In this document: piece by piece, positions 9,598-18,631 of the stretch
Layout: each line of letters opens with the position of its first letter
Numbering within the stretch: position 1 is the first letter of the stretch
Translations under genes and position numbers: made by a program
NCBI GenBank assembly: GCA_027578815.1
Contig: JANBTH010000004.1
Coordinates: forward strand, 1 to 64,000
Source: Coemansia sp. RSA 1804
Taxonomy: Eukaryota; Kickxellomycota; Kickxellomycetes; Kickxellales; Kickxellaceae
DNA length: 64,000 bases
Direction of reading: 5' to 3'
Notes under the pieces: model-generated
Database searches by the model: none
What the model was told of the DNA's origin: nothing
What the model saw: only the letters and a program-made list of their open reading frames with translations

Positions 9598-10407
9598 TCA
9601 GGCAAACGACGCGCTCTCAATAACCATCAGCAACTGCGCCAGATTCCCAATAATCATACGACTGTCGGCGTCGTCTACTCCCAACCGAGCAAGTAGCTGG
9701 ACTACGTTAGTAGACAGCATCCGCTGCGCTGTACGCAGACGCCCACGATCCGCAGCGCGGCCAATAAACAGCGGCCACAGAGTCTGCGATGCCGGGTTAA
9801 CAACAGCCGATCTGGCGCCTCGCACAATCACCGGAAAGCGAATTGGGGCACACAAATACGTAGCCGCCGCATCCACCGCACACGCCACAAGCCCAAGTGC
9901 CATTGCCGTTTGTTCCCCAGCTATCCGCGTGCTGATGTCATCGGCCGCAAACAGCTCTTCGCCACATATGGTCCACGCTCCTCCTTCTCCGCCCAGCTCC
10001 ATCGGATACACCTGCTGCAACGCCTCCGCACATTGCGCCCGCTCTCTTGCGAGCATTGCGCGCAAATCCTCAACTATGATCCGCGCCTGTCGTACGCGCT
10101 TGCGTGTGGCCACCAGTTCCTGAGTAGTTGCCTCCACACTCGCTGTGCATTTCGGATCGCGTTTTCGCATGTATATCTCAACCACTCCCGACGCTGCTTC
10201 TACAAGCAACGCCCGTTGCTCGACCATCCGCTTCTTTGCTTCCACCCGCATCCGCATGGCTGCCAGCGCCCTTTTCAGCTCATGTGCTCTTCTGGCCTTG
10301 CGGAGCGTTTCTTCCACATGCTGTCGCCGTCGATACGTATCTATCTGGTGCACCAGTATCTCGTTCTCTAGCACACACAGCCGTTCAAGCGTGTCTACCG
10401 TGTACAT
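9598..10407 (-). CDS. UVRAG/Vps38/Atg14-family protein (PI3-kinase complex subunit)
   Basis: A 269-aa protein. Residues 1 to about 135 are a Glu/Arg/Ala-rich coiled coil. Then comes the family block: a YPMELGG...WTICG strand pair, followed by ALGLVACAVDAAATYLCAPI, RFPVIVRGARSAVVNP, and a final LSTNVVQLLARLG helix. This order (coiled coil, YPI...G, A-LG-VA-...-YL-.P-.-YPI) is that of the UVRAG/Atg14 family. Its members join Vps34, Vps15 and Beclin/Atg6 to make PI3P in autophagy (Atg14) or endosomal sorting (Vps38/UVRAG). It lacks the N-terminal C2 region of UVRAG and the Cys-rich start of Atg14, so the subtype is open. It is shorter than typical members. No upstream exon is evident in the AT-rich leader. 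Confidence 0.65.
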   Translation of the reverse strand: MYTVDTLERLCVLENEILVHQIDTYRRRQHVEETLRKARRAHELKRALAAMRMRVEAKKRMVEQRALLVEAASGVVEIYMRKRDPKCTASVEATTQELVATRKRVRQARIIVEDLRAMLARERAQCAEALQQVYPMELGGEGGAWTICGEELFAADDISTRIAGEQTAMALGLVACAVDAAATYLCAPIRFPVIVRGARSAVVNPASQTLWPLFIGRAADRGRLRTAQRMLSTNVVQLLARLGVDDADSRMIIGNLAQLLMVIESASFA

Positions 10408-10721
10408 TATATAAGCATCAGCTGCCCCTTTTTCGTGCTCTTACTAAAAACAATAATAATAATAATAATAACTAGAGGCAGAGCATTTATGCAAAGAAAG
10501 AGCTTTCTAACAATGAATTTAAAAAGAGAAGAACGAGAGTGAAAAGAAAATGCTTGCCATTGAATTTTCAAATGCTAAAAAAGGTGGAGAGTGTGGAGAA
10601 GAGGGGTTTGGAAAAGAACAAAAAAAAGACAAGCCAGAAAATGGGGGGGAGAAAAAAAAAAGTTAGCTCAGCCCTAGCTTGTTTAATGTTTTCATTTCGC
10701 AATCGTTTAATCTCACCCACT
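10408..10721. other. Spacer with AAT microsatellite
   Basis: AT- and A-rich sequence between two minus-strand genes. It holds an (AAT)n run near 10449-10471 and purine-rich sequence. It should contain the promoter of the UVRAG-like gene and the eIF3m 3' end. No gene was seen. Confidence 0.5.
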
Positions 10722-11978
10722 TTAATCCTTGATTGTCACACGAGCCTGGCCAGCCATCTGCATGGCCTGCTGCTGAGCAACGAGCTTGGCATTTGCGATA
10801 ACGGGCTGCAGCTGCTCCAGCGACTGCTTCCACTGATCCAGACGCTCGCCCAGCGCCTTCCACTGGTCGGCGCCGAACTGGCGGTACGTGGTGCGCGTGG
10901 GGAGAACCGTCCTGCTGACCTGGTTCATCTTGCCCTGGATCAGTCCTGAGCGAATAACGTCGATAATCCACATCTCCACATCGTCCTCGTCCACCTCAAT
11001 TGCCTGCGCAACGGTGCCAAACGGCACGTCGCGTCCCAGATTCTCTGCCGCCAAGGATGCAACCGTCAGCAGCCGCATCTTGTCGTTGGCCTTGCTGGCA
11101 TCCACCCCAAGACGCTGCAGCATCTCGCTATTGGCCTCAGCAAACCCACGCCACTGCTTGAAATCGCTCGACAAAAGGGCGTCAAGCAGCTTGCCGGCAT
11201 CGCCAAGCCCGCCGTTCTTGCTAAGCTCCTGCACGCTGCCAAGGCTGGCCAGCGCATCAAGATCGCAAACAGCACTAAGATTAGCAAACCGCACAATAGC
11301 CGAAGCGGCCACCTCAGCGGCTGCAGCGCTGCTCTGCGATGCCGATGACGATGACAACGAAGCACCAACCACATCCAGAAGCACCAGCTCGGTCTCGTAC
11401 GCCTCGCTTCCCAGCTGCGCCGCATCCAGCGCCTTACGCACGTCCATTAGTACACGCACACGGTCGTTGGCAGAAATCCCCCACTCGCCAAACATCGCAG
11501 GCAGCCGCCCAACCAACGGCACAATGGTCATTCCAAGCAGCTGCGTCCGCGTAGCAAGCGCCACCATCGCCTCAAACACCACCGCACGCGCGCTGCCAAG
11601 CTCCTTGGTGTTCTCACCAACAAGAATGTTGTACAGATTGTTAAGCACACGCAGACCGCCGGCTCCGCTCTCGGCATTAGCTGCCACGTCCTGTGCAATC
11701 TCCCCAGCAACACTCTCCAGCTTCAATTCGTCTTTGGATTCCGCCACAATCCCAAACAACTGGTTATACACAGCCTCCAACTTGTCCTCGGGTGCCTTGG
11801 CAAGCACTCCGCCCACGCTCTCGGCCACCAAGGCACGCGCAGTATTGTTCTGGCTGATATATTCGTCAACCTTTTCCACCTTCTTCAGCTCCCCAAGGAA
11901 GCGTGCAAGTTCCTGCAGTTGTGCTGATGCCTCTCCATCAATGAAAATCATGTTGTTGCTGCTGCTGCTGCCGGCCAT
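10722..11978 (-). CDS. Translation initiation factor eIF3 subunit m
   Basis: A 418-aa protein. eIF3m is a PCI-domain subunit of the eIF3 octamer that organises the 43S pre-initiation complex in the cytosol. The N-terminus (FIDGEASAQLQELARFL) and the C-terminal PCI winged-helix part (LRLLTVASLAAENLG-type helix, then IEVDEDDVEMWIIDVIRSGL and GKMNQVSRTVLPTRTTYRQF, written here as separate motifs) are family hallmarks. The tail is a short helix ending in ARVTIKD. The length is slightly above the 370-390 usual for the family. The gene is intronless and starts at the ATG at 11978, just after a short Ser/Asn-rich cap. A CACGTG site lies 256 bases upstream. S. cerevisiae lacks eIF3m, so its presence separates this genome from that lineage. 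Confidence 0.9.
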   Translation of the reverse strand: MAGSSSSNNMIFIDGEASAQLQELARFLGELKKVEKVDEYISQNNTARALVAESVGGVLAKAPEDKLEAVYNQLFGIVAESKDELKLESVAGEIAQDVAANAESGAGGLRVLNNLYNILVGENTKELGSARAVVFEAMVALATRTQLLGMTIVPLVGRLPAMFGEWGISANDRVRVLMDVRKALDAAQLGSEAYETELVLLDVVGASLSSSSASQSSAAAAEVAASAIVRFANLSAVCDLDALASLGSVQELSKNGGLGDAGKLLDALLSSDFKQWRGFAEANSEMLQRLGVDASKANDKMRLLTVASLAAENLGRDVPFGTVAQAIEVDEDDVEMWIIDVIRSGLIQGKMNQVSRTVLPTRTTYRQFGADQWKALGERLDQWKQSLEQLQPVIANAKLVAQQQAMQMAGQARVTIKD

Positions 11979-12233
11979 GCTTTTGTTTTTGCCTCCACCT
12001 CTATATCTTGAATCTACTCGATAAGCGATGGATTGAGGATTTAATTGAAGCCAAAAATAAAGAAAGAAAGAAGAAACAAGGGCTGTTGTAAGTGGCGGTC
12101 AATTTAAAAAGTGAACAGGAAAAGAAACAGGGTCAGAATTGGCGGCCAAAAAGACTTTATGGAATTGCTGCCGCTCTTCAAATCCAATTCCATAAAGAAA
12201 ATTTTGCATTCGCTGATGATTGGCCACTTTACT

Positions 12234-12239
12234 CACGTG
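12234..12239. promoter_or_regulatory. CACGTG E-box upstream of eIF3m
   Basis: A palindromic CACGTG about 256 bases before the eIF3m ATG, in the spacer shared with the tRNA gene. It is the kind of site bound by Cbf1/USF-like bHLH factors. Function is inferred only from position and recurrence in this window. Confidence 0.3.
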
Positions 12240-12273
12240 CCCACTGAACAAAATGAGAAAAAAAAGTTTGGTG

Positions 12274-12345
12274 AGCCCCGCCTGGGGATCGAACCCAGAT
12301 CGTGGCTTTAGGAGAGCCACGCACTATCCATTATGCTAACGGGGC
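12274..12345 (-). tRNA. tRNA-Arg (anticodon CCU)
   Basis: The full cloverleaf can be drawn on the minus strand. The acceptor is GCCCCGU paired with GCGGGGC (one U-G pair). The D-arm is GCAU/GUGC. The anticodon stem is UGGCU/AGCCA with loop CUCCUAA, giving anticodon CCU, which reads AGG (Arg). The T-arm is CUGGG/CCCAG with loop UUCGAUC. There is no intron. The internal B box GGTTCGATCC lies at 12286-12295. A run of T on the transcribed strand, just past the 3' end (A-run at about 12257-12265 on the plus strand), is the Pol III terminator. Confidence 0.95.
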
Positions 12346-12433
12346 TGAAAACGAGCCAATTCAAACATCAAAATTTTATTTATTACATGTGTACGGGATC
12401 TCTTGTCTACTTTTAACACATAAGCACACAATG

Positions 12434-12439
12434 CACGTG
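12434..12439. promoter_or_regulatory. CACGTGA E-box upstream of SPP2
   Basis: CACGTG followed by AT, about 178 bases before the SPP2 start codon, in the spacer between the tRNA and SPP2. It resembles the other promoter E-boxes of the window. Confidence 0.3.
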
Positions 12440-12610
12440 ATGCCAACCCCTTTTTCTTCTATATCTTCTTGTGGAAAAGGCATGAAACGCATGTTTACAG
12501 TTCAACTCGAGGTTTGCTTGCTTGCTTGGCTTGGAGTTTATTTTATTTTATATTCATACTTTTCAATAAAAGAAGACTTTATGTACAGTCATTGCTGTTA
12601 CTAGCTAGAC

Positions 12611-13192
12611 ATGCGAAAATCCAAGGCTAAGCCTGTTAAAAAGATCCTTATTGGAGCTGGGACATCCACTACAACAGAAAGGAGCACCACGGTCATTGCG
12701 CGGGAGAAGGATCAGGATAAAAAGGAGAAGACAGCAACCACACTCGCCGGTGTCAGCAGAAAGACCAACAATATTTTTGGAGACGATAATAACGGCAATG
12801 ATGAACACGCGCAAACATATGCTGAGATTCAGCTCGACCAGGAGATGATGTCCGTGGATGAAAAAAGGACGACGGCACCATCCTTATCAACACATCGAGA
12901 AAAGGCGCCAAAGAATGCAAGCAGTGTGCTCAATGCGGTGCGACCGAAAATAGAAGACCTTCCTGACAGCACTGAGAACGGATCGTATGAGCGTGTGCCT
13001 GTTGAGGACTTTGGGATGATGATGCTGCGTGGCATGGGCCTGGGCGACCGTGCGGAAGACAATAGCACCAGACAACAGGAACCAGCATTGCGGCCCAGTC
13101 TACTGGGACTCGGAGCAAAGCCCCGACAGCAGCAAGAGCAGAAACGGCAAAGAGACACAAGGGCCCAGGACTCACATCCAAAGCGCTTCTAG
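12611..13192 (+). CDS. SPP2: Spliceosome factor Spp2/GPKOW/MOS2-like
   Basis: A 193-aa protein. Spp2 is the G-patch-type cofactor that activates the DEAH helicase Prp2 for spliceosome remodelling before the first splicing step. The diagnostic block is YERVPVEDFGMMMLRGMGL (about residues 125-145), followed about 20 residues later by RPSLLGLGAKP, the conserved end of the Spp2/MOS2 G-patch region. The first 110 residues are charged, Lys/Thr/Asp-rich and probably disordered. The C-terminus is basic (QKRQRDTRAQ), fitting nuclear localisation. The short length agrees with fungal Spp2 (about 185 aa in yeast). It is intronless and ends about 100 bases from the convergent neighbour. Confidence 0.8.
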   Translation: MRKSKAKPVKKILIGAGTSTTTERSTTVIAREKDQDKKEKTATTLAGVSRKTNNIFGDDNNGNDEHAQTYAEIQLDQEMMSVDEKRTTAPSLSTHREKAPKNASSVLNAVRPKIEDLPDSTENGSYERVPVEDFGMMMLRGMGLGDRAEDNSTRQQEPALRPSLLGLGAKPRQQQEQKRQRDTRAQDSHPKRF

Positions 13193-13293
13193 AAAGGAGC
13201 TGAAGAGAGAATATATTGATACGGTGCGTTTATGCAAATAAAAAATAAGTTAGTTACATGTAATGTGATCAGGCTTTACATTTATATGTCCAG

Positions 13294-13797
13294 TCAGCGT
13301 CGAGAGGTTTCCGAATACTTGAGAAGCTTGGCCGAGAGATGGATAAGCGCAATCAGCGTCTCGCTAACCTTGGCTTGCAGTGCAAGCGTTCCTTTCACCC
13401 GCATATCGCGCGACAGACCAATGTACTGGGCAATGACTTTTCTGTCGGCGTTTTCCAGCTTCCAGCAGTTCTGCATCATGCTGGCCACCCAGTCGTAGCG
13501 CTGGCCGTCATAGTCAACAAACGCCCATGTGGATTTGGTGCCATCAAAGCCCCCGTTTGTGATTTTGCCTTGGTAGACGAACTGTGCCTGGTTCTTGGTG
13601 GCGCCCTCGACCATTGCCGACATCACTATCTGGCCATTGCGACCCGTGCATATCGTTATCTCGCGGTCGTGCGTGTGGATAGACCACACGGGATCCAGGT
13701 CAGATGCCTGCGATGTTGACTCCATCTGTCCCAGATAGATGTACGTCTTTTTGCTGAACAGAATCGAGTCCTTGACGTAGGTGAACGTGTTTGTCAT
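13294..13797 (-). CDS. Conserved-looking small protein, unknown function
   Basis: A 167-aa protein from the ATG at 13797. The frame is open upstream, but that part is Thr/His/Pro/Leu-rich and UTR-like. It begins MTNTFTYVKDSILFSKKTYIYLG and is predominantly beta-strand-like, with aromatic residues spaced along PVWSIHTHDREITICTG, STWAFVDYDGQRYDWVASM and ADRKVIAQYIGLSRD, ending in an alpha helix (ETLIALIHLSAKLLKYSE). No signal peptide or strong membrane segment. The pattern recalls single-domain tubby/DUF6593-like fungal proteins, but I cannot assign it with confidence. Its coding bias (balanced GC, no stops) against AT-rich flanks supports a real gene. Confidence 0.65.
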   Translation of the reverse strand: MTNTFTYVKDSILFSKKTYIYLGQMESTSQASDLDPVWSIHTHDREITICTGRNGQIVMSAMVEGATKNQAQFVYQGKITNGGFDGTKSTWAFVDYDGQRYDWVASMMQNCWKLENADRKVIAQYIGLSRDMRVKGTLALQAKVSETLIALIHLSAKLLKYSETSRR

Positions 13798-14312
13798 CTT
13801 TGAGAGTAAAGCGCTTGCAAGGGGGATGAGTAATAGAGAGCTACAATGCCTTTTTTGAGTATGCGGATGTGTATGCGCAGGTGTGTGTGGTTTTGATGCT
13901 GAAAGGGATAAAGAGGTACAAACTGACACAAGCTTTTAAAAGTAAGAAAACAACAGCAATGGTGATAGCCGACATTGACACTGGGCGCTCTATTGCCTTA
14001 ATATACCACGCCAAACGTCTCTGTTTTTCATATCGCTTATTTTCCCTCTCTCATTTCTCTGTCAATTGCAGCAAAAGAGCCTGAGTGTTCCGACAGTGAG
14101 TTTTCCTTTTGGAAGGGAGCTAAAAGGGATTTTCGTTGGTAATTTGGCCATGCAGATCATCGTGCTTCACAAGTGCTCTAGTGTGAACTGGGTCTCTAAA
14201 AAGGCTCTTGCCCGCTCACTGCTTTGGGGGATAGGGGGAAAATCAGTCGCTTGTGCTGGTGCCGAAAAGCGTCGTATCGTAATATCTCATGCTGGTAGAT
14301 CTCTGCGCTCAG
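13798..14312. other. Promoter region of the 13.3-kb gene and unexplained GC-balanced stretch
   Basis: The first part is the upstream region of the minus-strand gene. From about 14090 to 14310 base composition is near-balanced, unlike other spacers in the window, yet I find no convincing protein in either strand and no snRNA or snoRNA box that I can name. Confidence 0.3.
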
Positions 14313-14378
14313 CCAATAAAACAGGATCAGGCAATGCACTATGCGCTCTGCCTGTGCTTCAAATCACTCTATAAAAAG
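14313..14378 (+). promoter_or_regulatory. CCAAT box and TATA box of a small plus-strand gene
   Basis: CCAAT at 14313-14317 and TATAAAAAG at 14370-14378, in the order and spacing of a Pol II promoter, 40 bases before the ATG at 14418. Confidence 0.45.
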
Positions 14379-14417
14379 CGCTCATTGAACCGCATCTCTG
14401 TGATGCACTAATAAAAC

Positions 14418-14582
14418 ATGACAAATGGGGTCAGACAGATACGGCAGCCAGCGCAAAAGAAGAAAAGCAAGCGAGGTGCGGGAATTGCGATTAACGAACA
14501 CATAAAAAAGGAGTGCATGCAGAAAACAAATAACAAAAAAAAACAATACTCTTGTGCGACAAGAAGGAACAACCCGTGGTGA
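14418..14582 (+). CDS. Possible 54-aa basic protein, unknown
   Basis: An ATG-to-TGA ORF of 54 codons placed directly after a CCAAT/TATA promoter. The product is strongly basic (QPAQKKKSKRGAGIAINEH, then further Lys runs) with no membrane segment or known domain. It ends 17 bases from the stop codon of the convergent FHA gene, so its 3' UTR must overlap that gene. The promoter may instead drive a non-coding or antisense transcript. I cannot tell which from the sequence. Confidence 0.35.
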   Translation: MTNGVRQIRQPAQKKKSKRGAGIAINEHIKKECMQKTNNKKKQYSCATRRNNPW

Positions 14583-14599
14583 CAATGCTGGTTCTTGTA

Positions 14600-14880
14600 T
14601 TACCTGCTGATGGTGCGCTTTGTGCGCTTTGCAGAGCGGGTCACCGGCGGCGTTGCCAGCGGCGGCTCCAGCTGTCGCTTCTTCTTTGGAGTAGCAGCGG
14701 ATGCGTCTGCCTTTGCCAGTGCGGCGGTCTCCTTGTTCTCGGATGATGCAATCGTCTGTCGCCGTCTGCGTCCGGCGGTGCGGGCGCTGACAGGCTGTCT
14801 GGGTCTGGGCGTTTGCTTTGGCGTTTCTGGCGTAGATTCAACAGCAGGCTTTGGCTGCAGAACCGATGGCTGCCTGAGAC

Positions 14881-14913
<33 letters not shown>

Positions 14914-17356
14914 TGCTGCCGGCGGCTGAGGGCTGCTGTTTGGATACAGGCGGCTCCTGCAGCGGAGTTTGCTTTCTTTGGGCGGGACCCTTGGTTATTG
15001 CTGTTTCATTTGCTGAAGCAAGCACCTCCCGTCTTTCCGCATGTGAGGGCGTCCTGTCGGGCTGCTGCGGGTTGACAATCTCCCAGCCCTCGTCGATAGG
15101 AATCGGCTTTGGCGGATACACGGTCGTCACAGTGCGCTTGTTCTGTTTCGTAGGCATTGCTATGGATGTATATGAGGTAGCTGAGGACAACAGAGAAGAA
15201 GCCGTTTGCTGCTGCTTTCTCGCGCCGACACCCTCATCTATATCAGATGAAGTCGCGTGCTCCACGTGACCACCAGCTGACAGCGGAGGTGACCCAGTCA
15301 GCGGGCTGCCACCCGTCCATCCGCGCCAGGACGAACGCCGACGCTTCAGCTCAGCAACCGTTTGCCGCCTGCGCTTGCGCTCCTGCATCCGCCGCAGACG
15401 CTGGCGATGCGCAATAAGCGAGTCTGTGTCATCGGCGGTCCCAGTCGGCTCACCAAGCGGCTCATTCAGGCCCTCATCATCAACAACTGCCACTGTTTGG
15501 CGGCGGCGGCGTCGGCTGGTGCTGTCAACTGACAGCCGACCCAGCCGCTCCGATATGTCAAGCCTGACGCCGCCGGAGAATCGTGCCTGGAGATTCGCCT
15601 GTTCCTCTAGCAGCATCTCTAGGGACGATGCTGTGCGTTTGGGCCTTGTCGCATCCTCGTCATCTTCTTCCTCATCGGTATCCTTACCCTTGCTGTCTTG
15701 TCTCTTGATGCTGCTGTTGTTGCTGTTGCTGTTGTTGGTACGCTCTACGGTCATATGGAAGGCCTCCGCAAGTCCCAGTGGTTTCTGGCTGCTAAGCGGT
15801 TCAAGCGCCGATGCCGGCAGTGGAAGCGCGCCAAACTCATCTTCATCCCTGGCCACATCGCTCTCGGCGACAGCAGGGTCGGCTGGTTGCTCTATCTGTA
15901 CCTTGGCCGGCGGGTTGTGCGTCGGGATATCTTCGCCCAGCGCCGCCGCAAGCTCAGCAATACTCGGGACAGAGGCAGTCGCATCAGGTACCACAGGAGC
16001 TGTTTTGCGTCGTTCTTTGCGTTTCCTGGCAACATCCAAGAATGGGTCAGGCTGCGGTTTGGTGCGCACAAGCAGTTGCGGCGAAGAAGAAGACGACGAA
16101 GCAGACACGCAGCTTGGCTTAAAAGATAGAGGCTCCATAGTCACACGTCGCTCGTTGCGCGCTGTGCGAAGACTGCGACGTCTGCGCTTGCGGTTTGAAA
16201 CGGGCGATTCAATATCAAACAAACTCTTTTGGTTGGATGTTGGTGAATCAGCGAGTGGAGCCTCGGAAATGCCGTCCATTGCAAGCGAAGAAGACAGTTG
16301 CTGGTTTGGTCGAAGAATGCTGGATATCCTCTTTATTGGCAGCGGGGTTCCACGGCGCAAGGGTGTCGATGGCGGTGCCTGCGTGTCGAATACCTCTGGA
16401 CTGAGCGGCGGCCCAAAGCGCACGGCCTTGGATCGGAGCAGAGACAATGTCGCTGCTGGCAGCGGCAGCGCTGACACGTTTGCAGCATTGTTGCTAGCCA
16501 GCATTGGCGTGGGGTTCTGTTCAGTCTCAGAACAGACAGGCGCTTCATCCATGCCATGCACAGCATCCGGGCTTGGGCTTTTGTCTATGCGAGCAACAGG
16601 GCCAACAATGTTGCCGTTGCCATTGCCATTGCTGATGCTGTTGTTGGTACTGCTAAAGGGACTGGTCCCATCCAGAATGTCCATCAGATCCTTGCGACCC
16701 ACCTGGCCTCCGTTGGACAAGGTGCGCTTAAGCGGCGAGGCAACGCTGCTAACAACATCCATGCTCATTCCGCGCTCAACACGCGCCACCATGCGGTTAA
16801 ACAACGACATGGGTGCCACATCCGTTCCGCCAAACGGATCATCGTCGAAGAGCCCGGGCGGCGGCGACTCTGCGCGCAAGTCCGAGTAATGCTCGTCCCA
16901 GATCCGGAGCTTACGCGAGATGCGCTCAGAGTTCCCCAGCGGATGACTAAGCTGTCGACGTCCCAGCTTGCGCACCGTGGCAAGCGCATTGACCTGGCGA
17001 CTGATTTCGCCAACAGGCTGCTCTACTGCTGCGTCCTTGGAAAGTGCCTCGTACCGCAACGACCGCCCAACTATAGTAATCACGTCCCCAGTGTGCAGCA
17101 CCTGCCGCTGGTGTACGCCTGCCAGCGTTTTGGAGTTGATTGTCGTTCCGTTTTCGCTCAAGTTCGTTAGCACCAGCTCGTTGTTGACTGCGCGGATGAT
17201 ACAGTGCTCCTTGGATACTTGCGGCCGCTGCATCCGGATATCGCACGTCTCCTTTCTCCCAATCATCACGCGAGCATGGTGCATCGGAAAGGCCTTGCCG
17301 TCCGCGCCCGAGCGCGATATGATTACCAGGTGTCCGTATTTTGGCTGAATAGTCAT
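14600..17356 (-). CDS. FHA-domain protein with Ki-67/RepoMan-type PP1-binding motif
   Basis: A 918-aa protein. An FHA phosphothreonine-binding domain fills about residues 8-105, with the canonical GR at 33-34, SKEH at 48-51 and NGTTIN at 69-74. Residues 310 to about 335 read AVRFGPPLSPEVFD, then PPSTPLRRGTP. This is the layout of the PP1-binding block of vertebrate Ki-67 and RepoMan: an RVxF-type motif directly followed by the KiR motif. The rest is long, Ser/Thr/Arg-rich and low-complexity, with basic patches (RKRRRRSLRTARNERRV) and a C-terminus ending SAKRTKRTISR. FHA at the N-terminus, the PP1 block in the middle and a long basic tail is the Ki-67 architecture without the Ki-67 repeats. 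A chromosomal, mitotic role is inferred. The frame is open to 17488, but the extra 44 residues are UTR-like, so I start at 17356. Confidence 0.85.
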
Positions 17357-17769
17357 TTTCAATGCATAAATAAACAACGCTTTATTTCTTACAAAAAGTT
17401 GAAGAAAGAAAGAAAAGGAGGGGAAAGTGGATGATGAAAAGACAGGTGGAAAAGGGGAAAAAGGTAGAGGAGCAACGGGGGAAAGCAAGGCTTTTTTTGT
17501 TTACTTTTATCCAAACGCAAACATAGCTTGTGATTAGGAATCTAGCAGATTTAAACACCGCTCACGTGATTCCTGATTTGTCTTTGGGGCGAAAGCCGGC
17601 GTTCTTTGCTGTAACGAATTGCGCACAGCTGAGCCTCTTTCTAAAAAAATGACAAGCTTGATACGCTTTCTCCATGTCTAATTCCAATTCTGTTCCTCTT
17701 TATTCCACGTAGTAAAAAAGTCATCTTGTATTTCATCATCCACACTACTTAATCCAGCCAGCACCAGCA
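17357..17769. promoter_or_regulatory. Divergent promoter of the FHA gene and UBC12, with central E-box
   Basis: The only sequence between the two divergent genes. A CTCACGTGAT element (CACGTG at 17563-17568) lies near the midpoint, about 207 bases from the FHA ATG and 202 from the UBC12 ATG, so one site could serve both genes. Pyrimidine-rich leader sequence precedes UBC12. Confidence 0.45.
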
Positions 17770-18342
17770 ATGCACAAGCTCTGGCAGAAGAAAAAGGCAG
17801 AGGCAGAGGCCCTCAAGAACAAACCGCGCGGCTCCCCAGCGCGGATTCGCTTGCAAAAGGAGCTTGGGGAGCTGGATAGCTCCAGGGAATTCGAAATACT
17901 GCCAACCAACGACCTCAGGCGCTTTGCGCTCATTTACCGACCGTCCTCGGGCACATACGAAGGCGGCGAATTCAGGTTCAGGTTTGAGGTGGGCGAAAAC
18001 TACCCACACGAACCGCCCAAAGTTATCTGCGAACAGACAATTTTCCACCCAAACATTGACACTGAGGGCCATATCTGTCTGAATGTTCTGCGCGAGGACT
18101 GGAAGCCAGTGCTTAACATCCAGTCGGTAATCTTTGGCCTCCAGCTGCTGTTCCTTGAGCCAAACCCAGCGGACCCGCTGAACAAGGAGGCTGCGAACAT
18201 GATGGTCAAGGACGAAGGCGGGTTTGCCAGAAAGGTGGGCATGACTATGCGAGGCTGCACTGTTGACAATGTAGTATACACCAACGTGCGTGTGTCTCCG
18301 TCGAGCCGTCATTATGGCCACGGTTCTCCAGACTCGAGTTAG
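17770..18342 (+). CDS. UBC12: NEDD8-conjugating enzyme Ubc12
   Basis: A 190-aa E2 enzyme that takes NEDD8/Rub1 from the Uba3-Ula1 E1 and transfers it to cullins. The UBC fold spans about residues 25-175. The active-site Cys is C103 in HICLNVLREDWKPVLN, a signature shared with Ubc12 rather than with ubiquitin E2s, and the HPN motif lies just before it (FHPNIDTEGH). The N-terminal peptide MHKLWQKKK is the basic/hydrophobic docking tail that E1 recognises in this family, which supports the chosen start. No intron. It is divergently paired with the FHA gene. Confidence 0.95.
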   Translation: MHKLWQKKKAEAEALKNKPRGSPARIRLQKELGELDSSREFEILPTNDLRRFALIYRPSSGTYEGGEFRFRFEVGENYPHEPPKVICEQTIFHPNIDTEGHICLNVLREDWKPVLNIQSVIFGLQLLFLEPNPADPLNKEAANMMVKDEGGFARKVGMTMRGCTVDNVVYTNVRVSPSSRHYGHGSPDSS

Positions 18343-18631
18343 AATTTCCTTTTCTTTTTTTTCTGCTTTTAAGGGTGGAGGGCGATATGATTGGCGTAGA
18401 GGGTTTTTTCTCCTCGTCCAATCAGTAAACGAGGGACAGGTTTCTTTAGCGTAAACAAAAGGCAAAGTGTTGAACTTTCGTTGTTTACGATTAAGGAAAC
18501 CGTAATAGAATCTGATATAATCTCCTCTTTTTTGTTCCTCAAGTTTCCATTGCTCCCTCTTTTTTCCTTCTTTTTTGTCTTTATAAATTGCCATTCCTGT
18601 TTTTTTTTTGACAACTAAATCGTCCAGCGAA

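Noticed and set aside
14066..14374. A 102-codon plus-strand ORF in the spacer
   Set aside because: It overlaps the CCAAT/TATA promoter and shows no domain; I cannot tell it from chance.
15660..15760. Short repeats in the FHA gene as a CRISPR-like array
   Set aside because: Low-complexity Ser/Asn codons in a eukaryotic CDS; no spacers.
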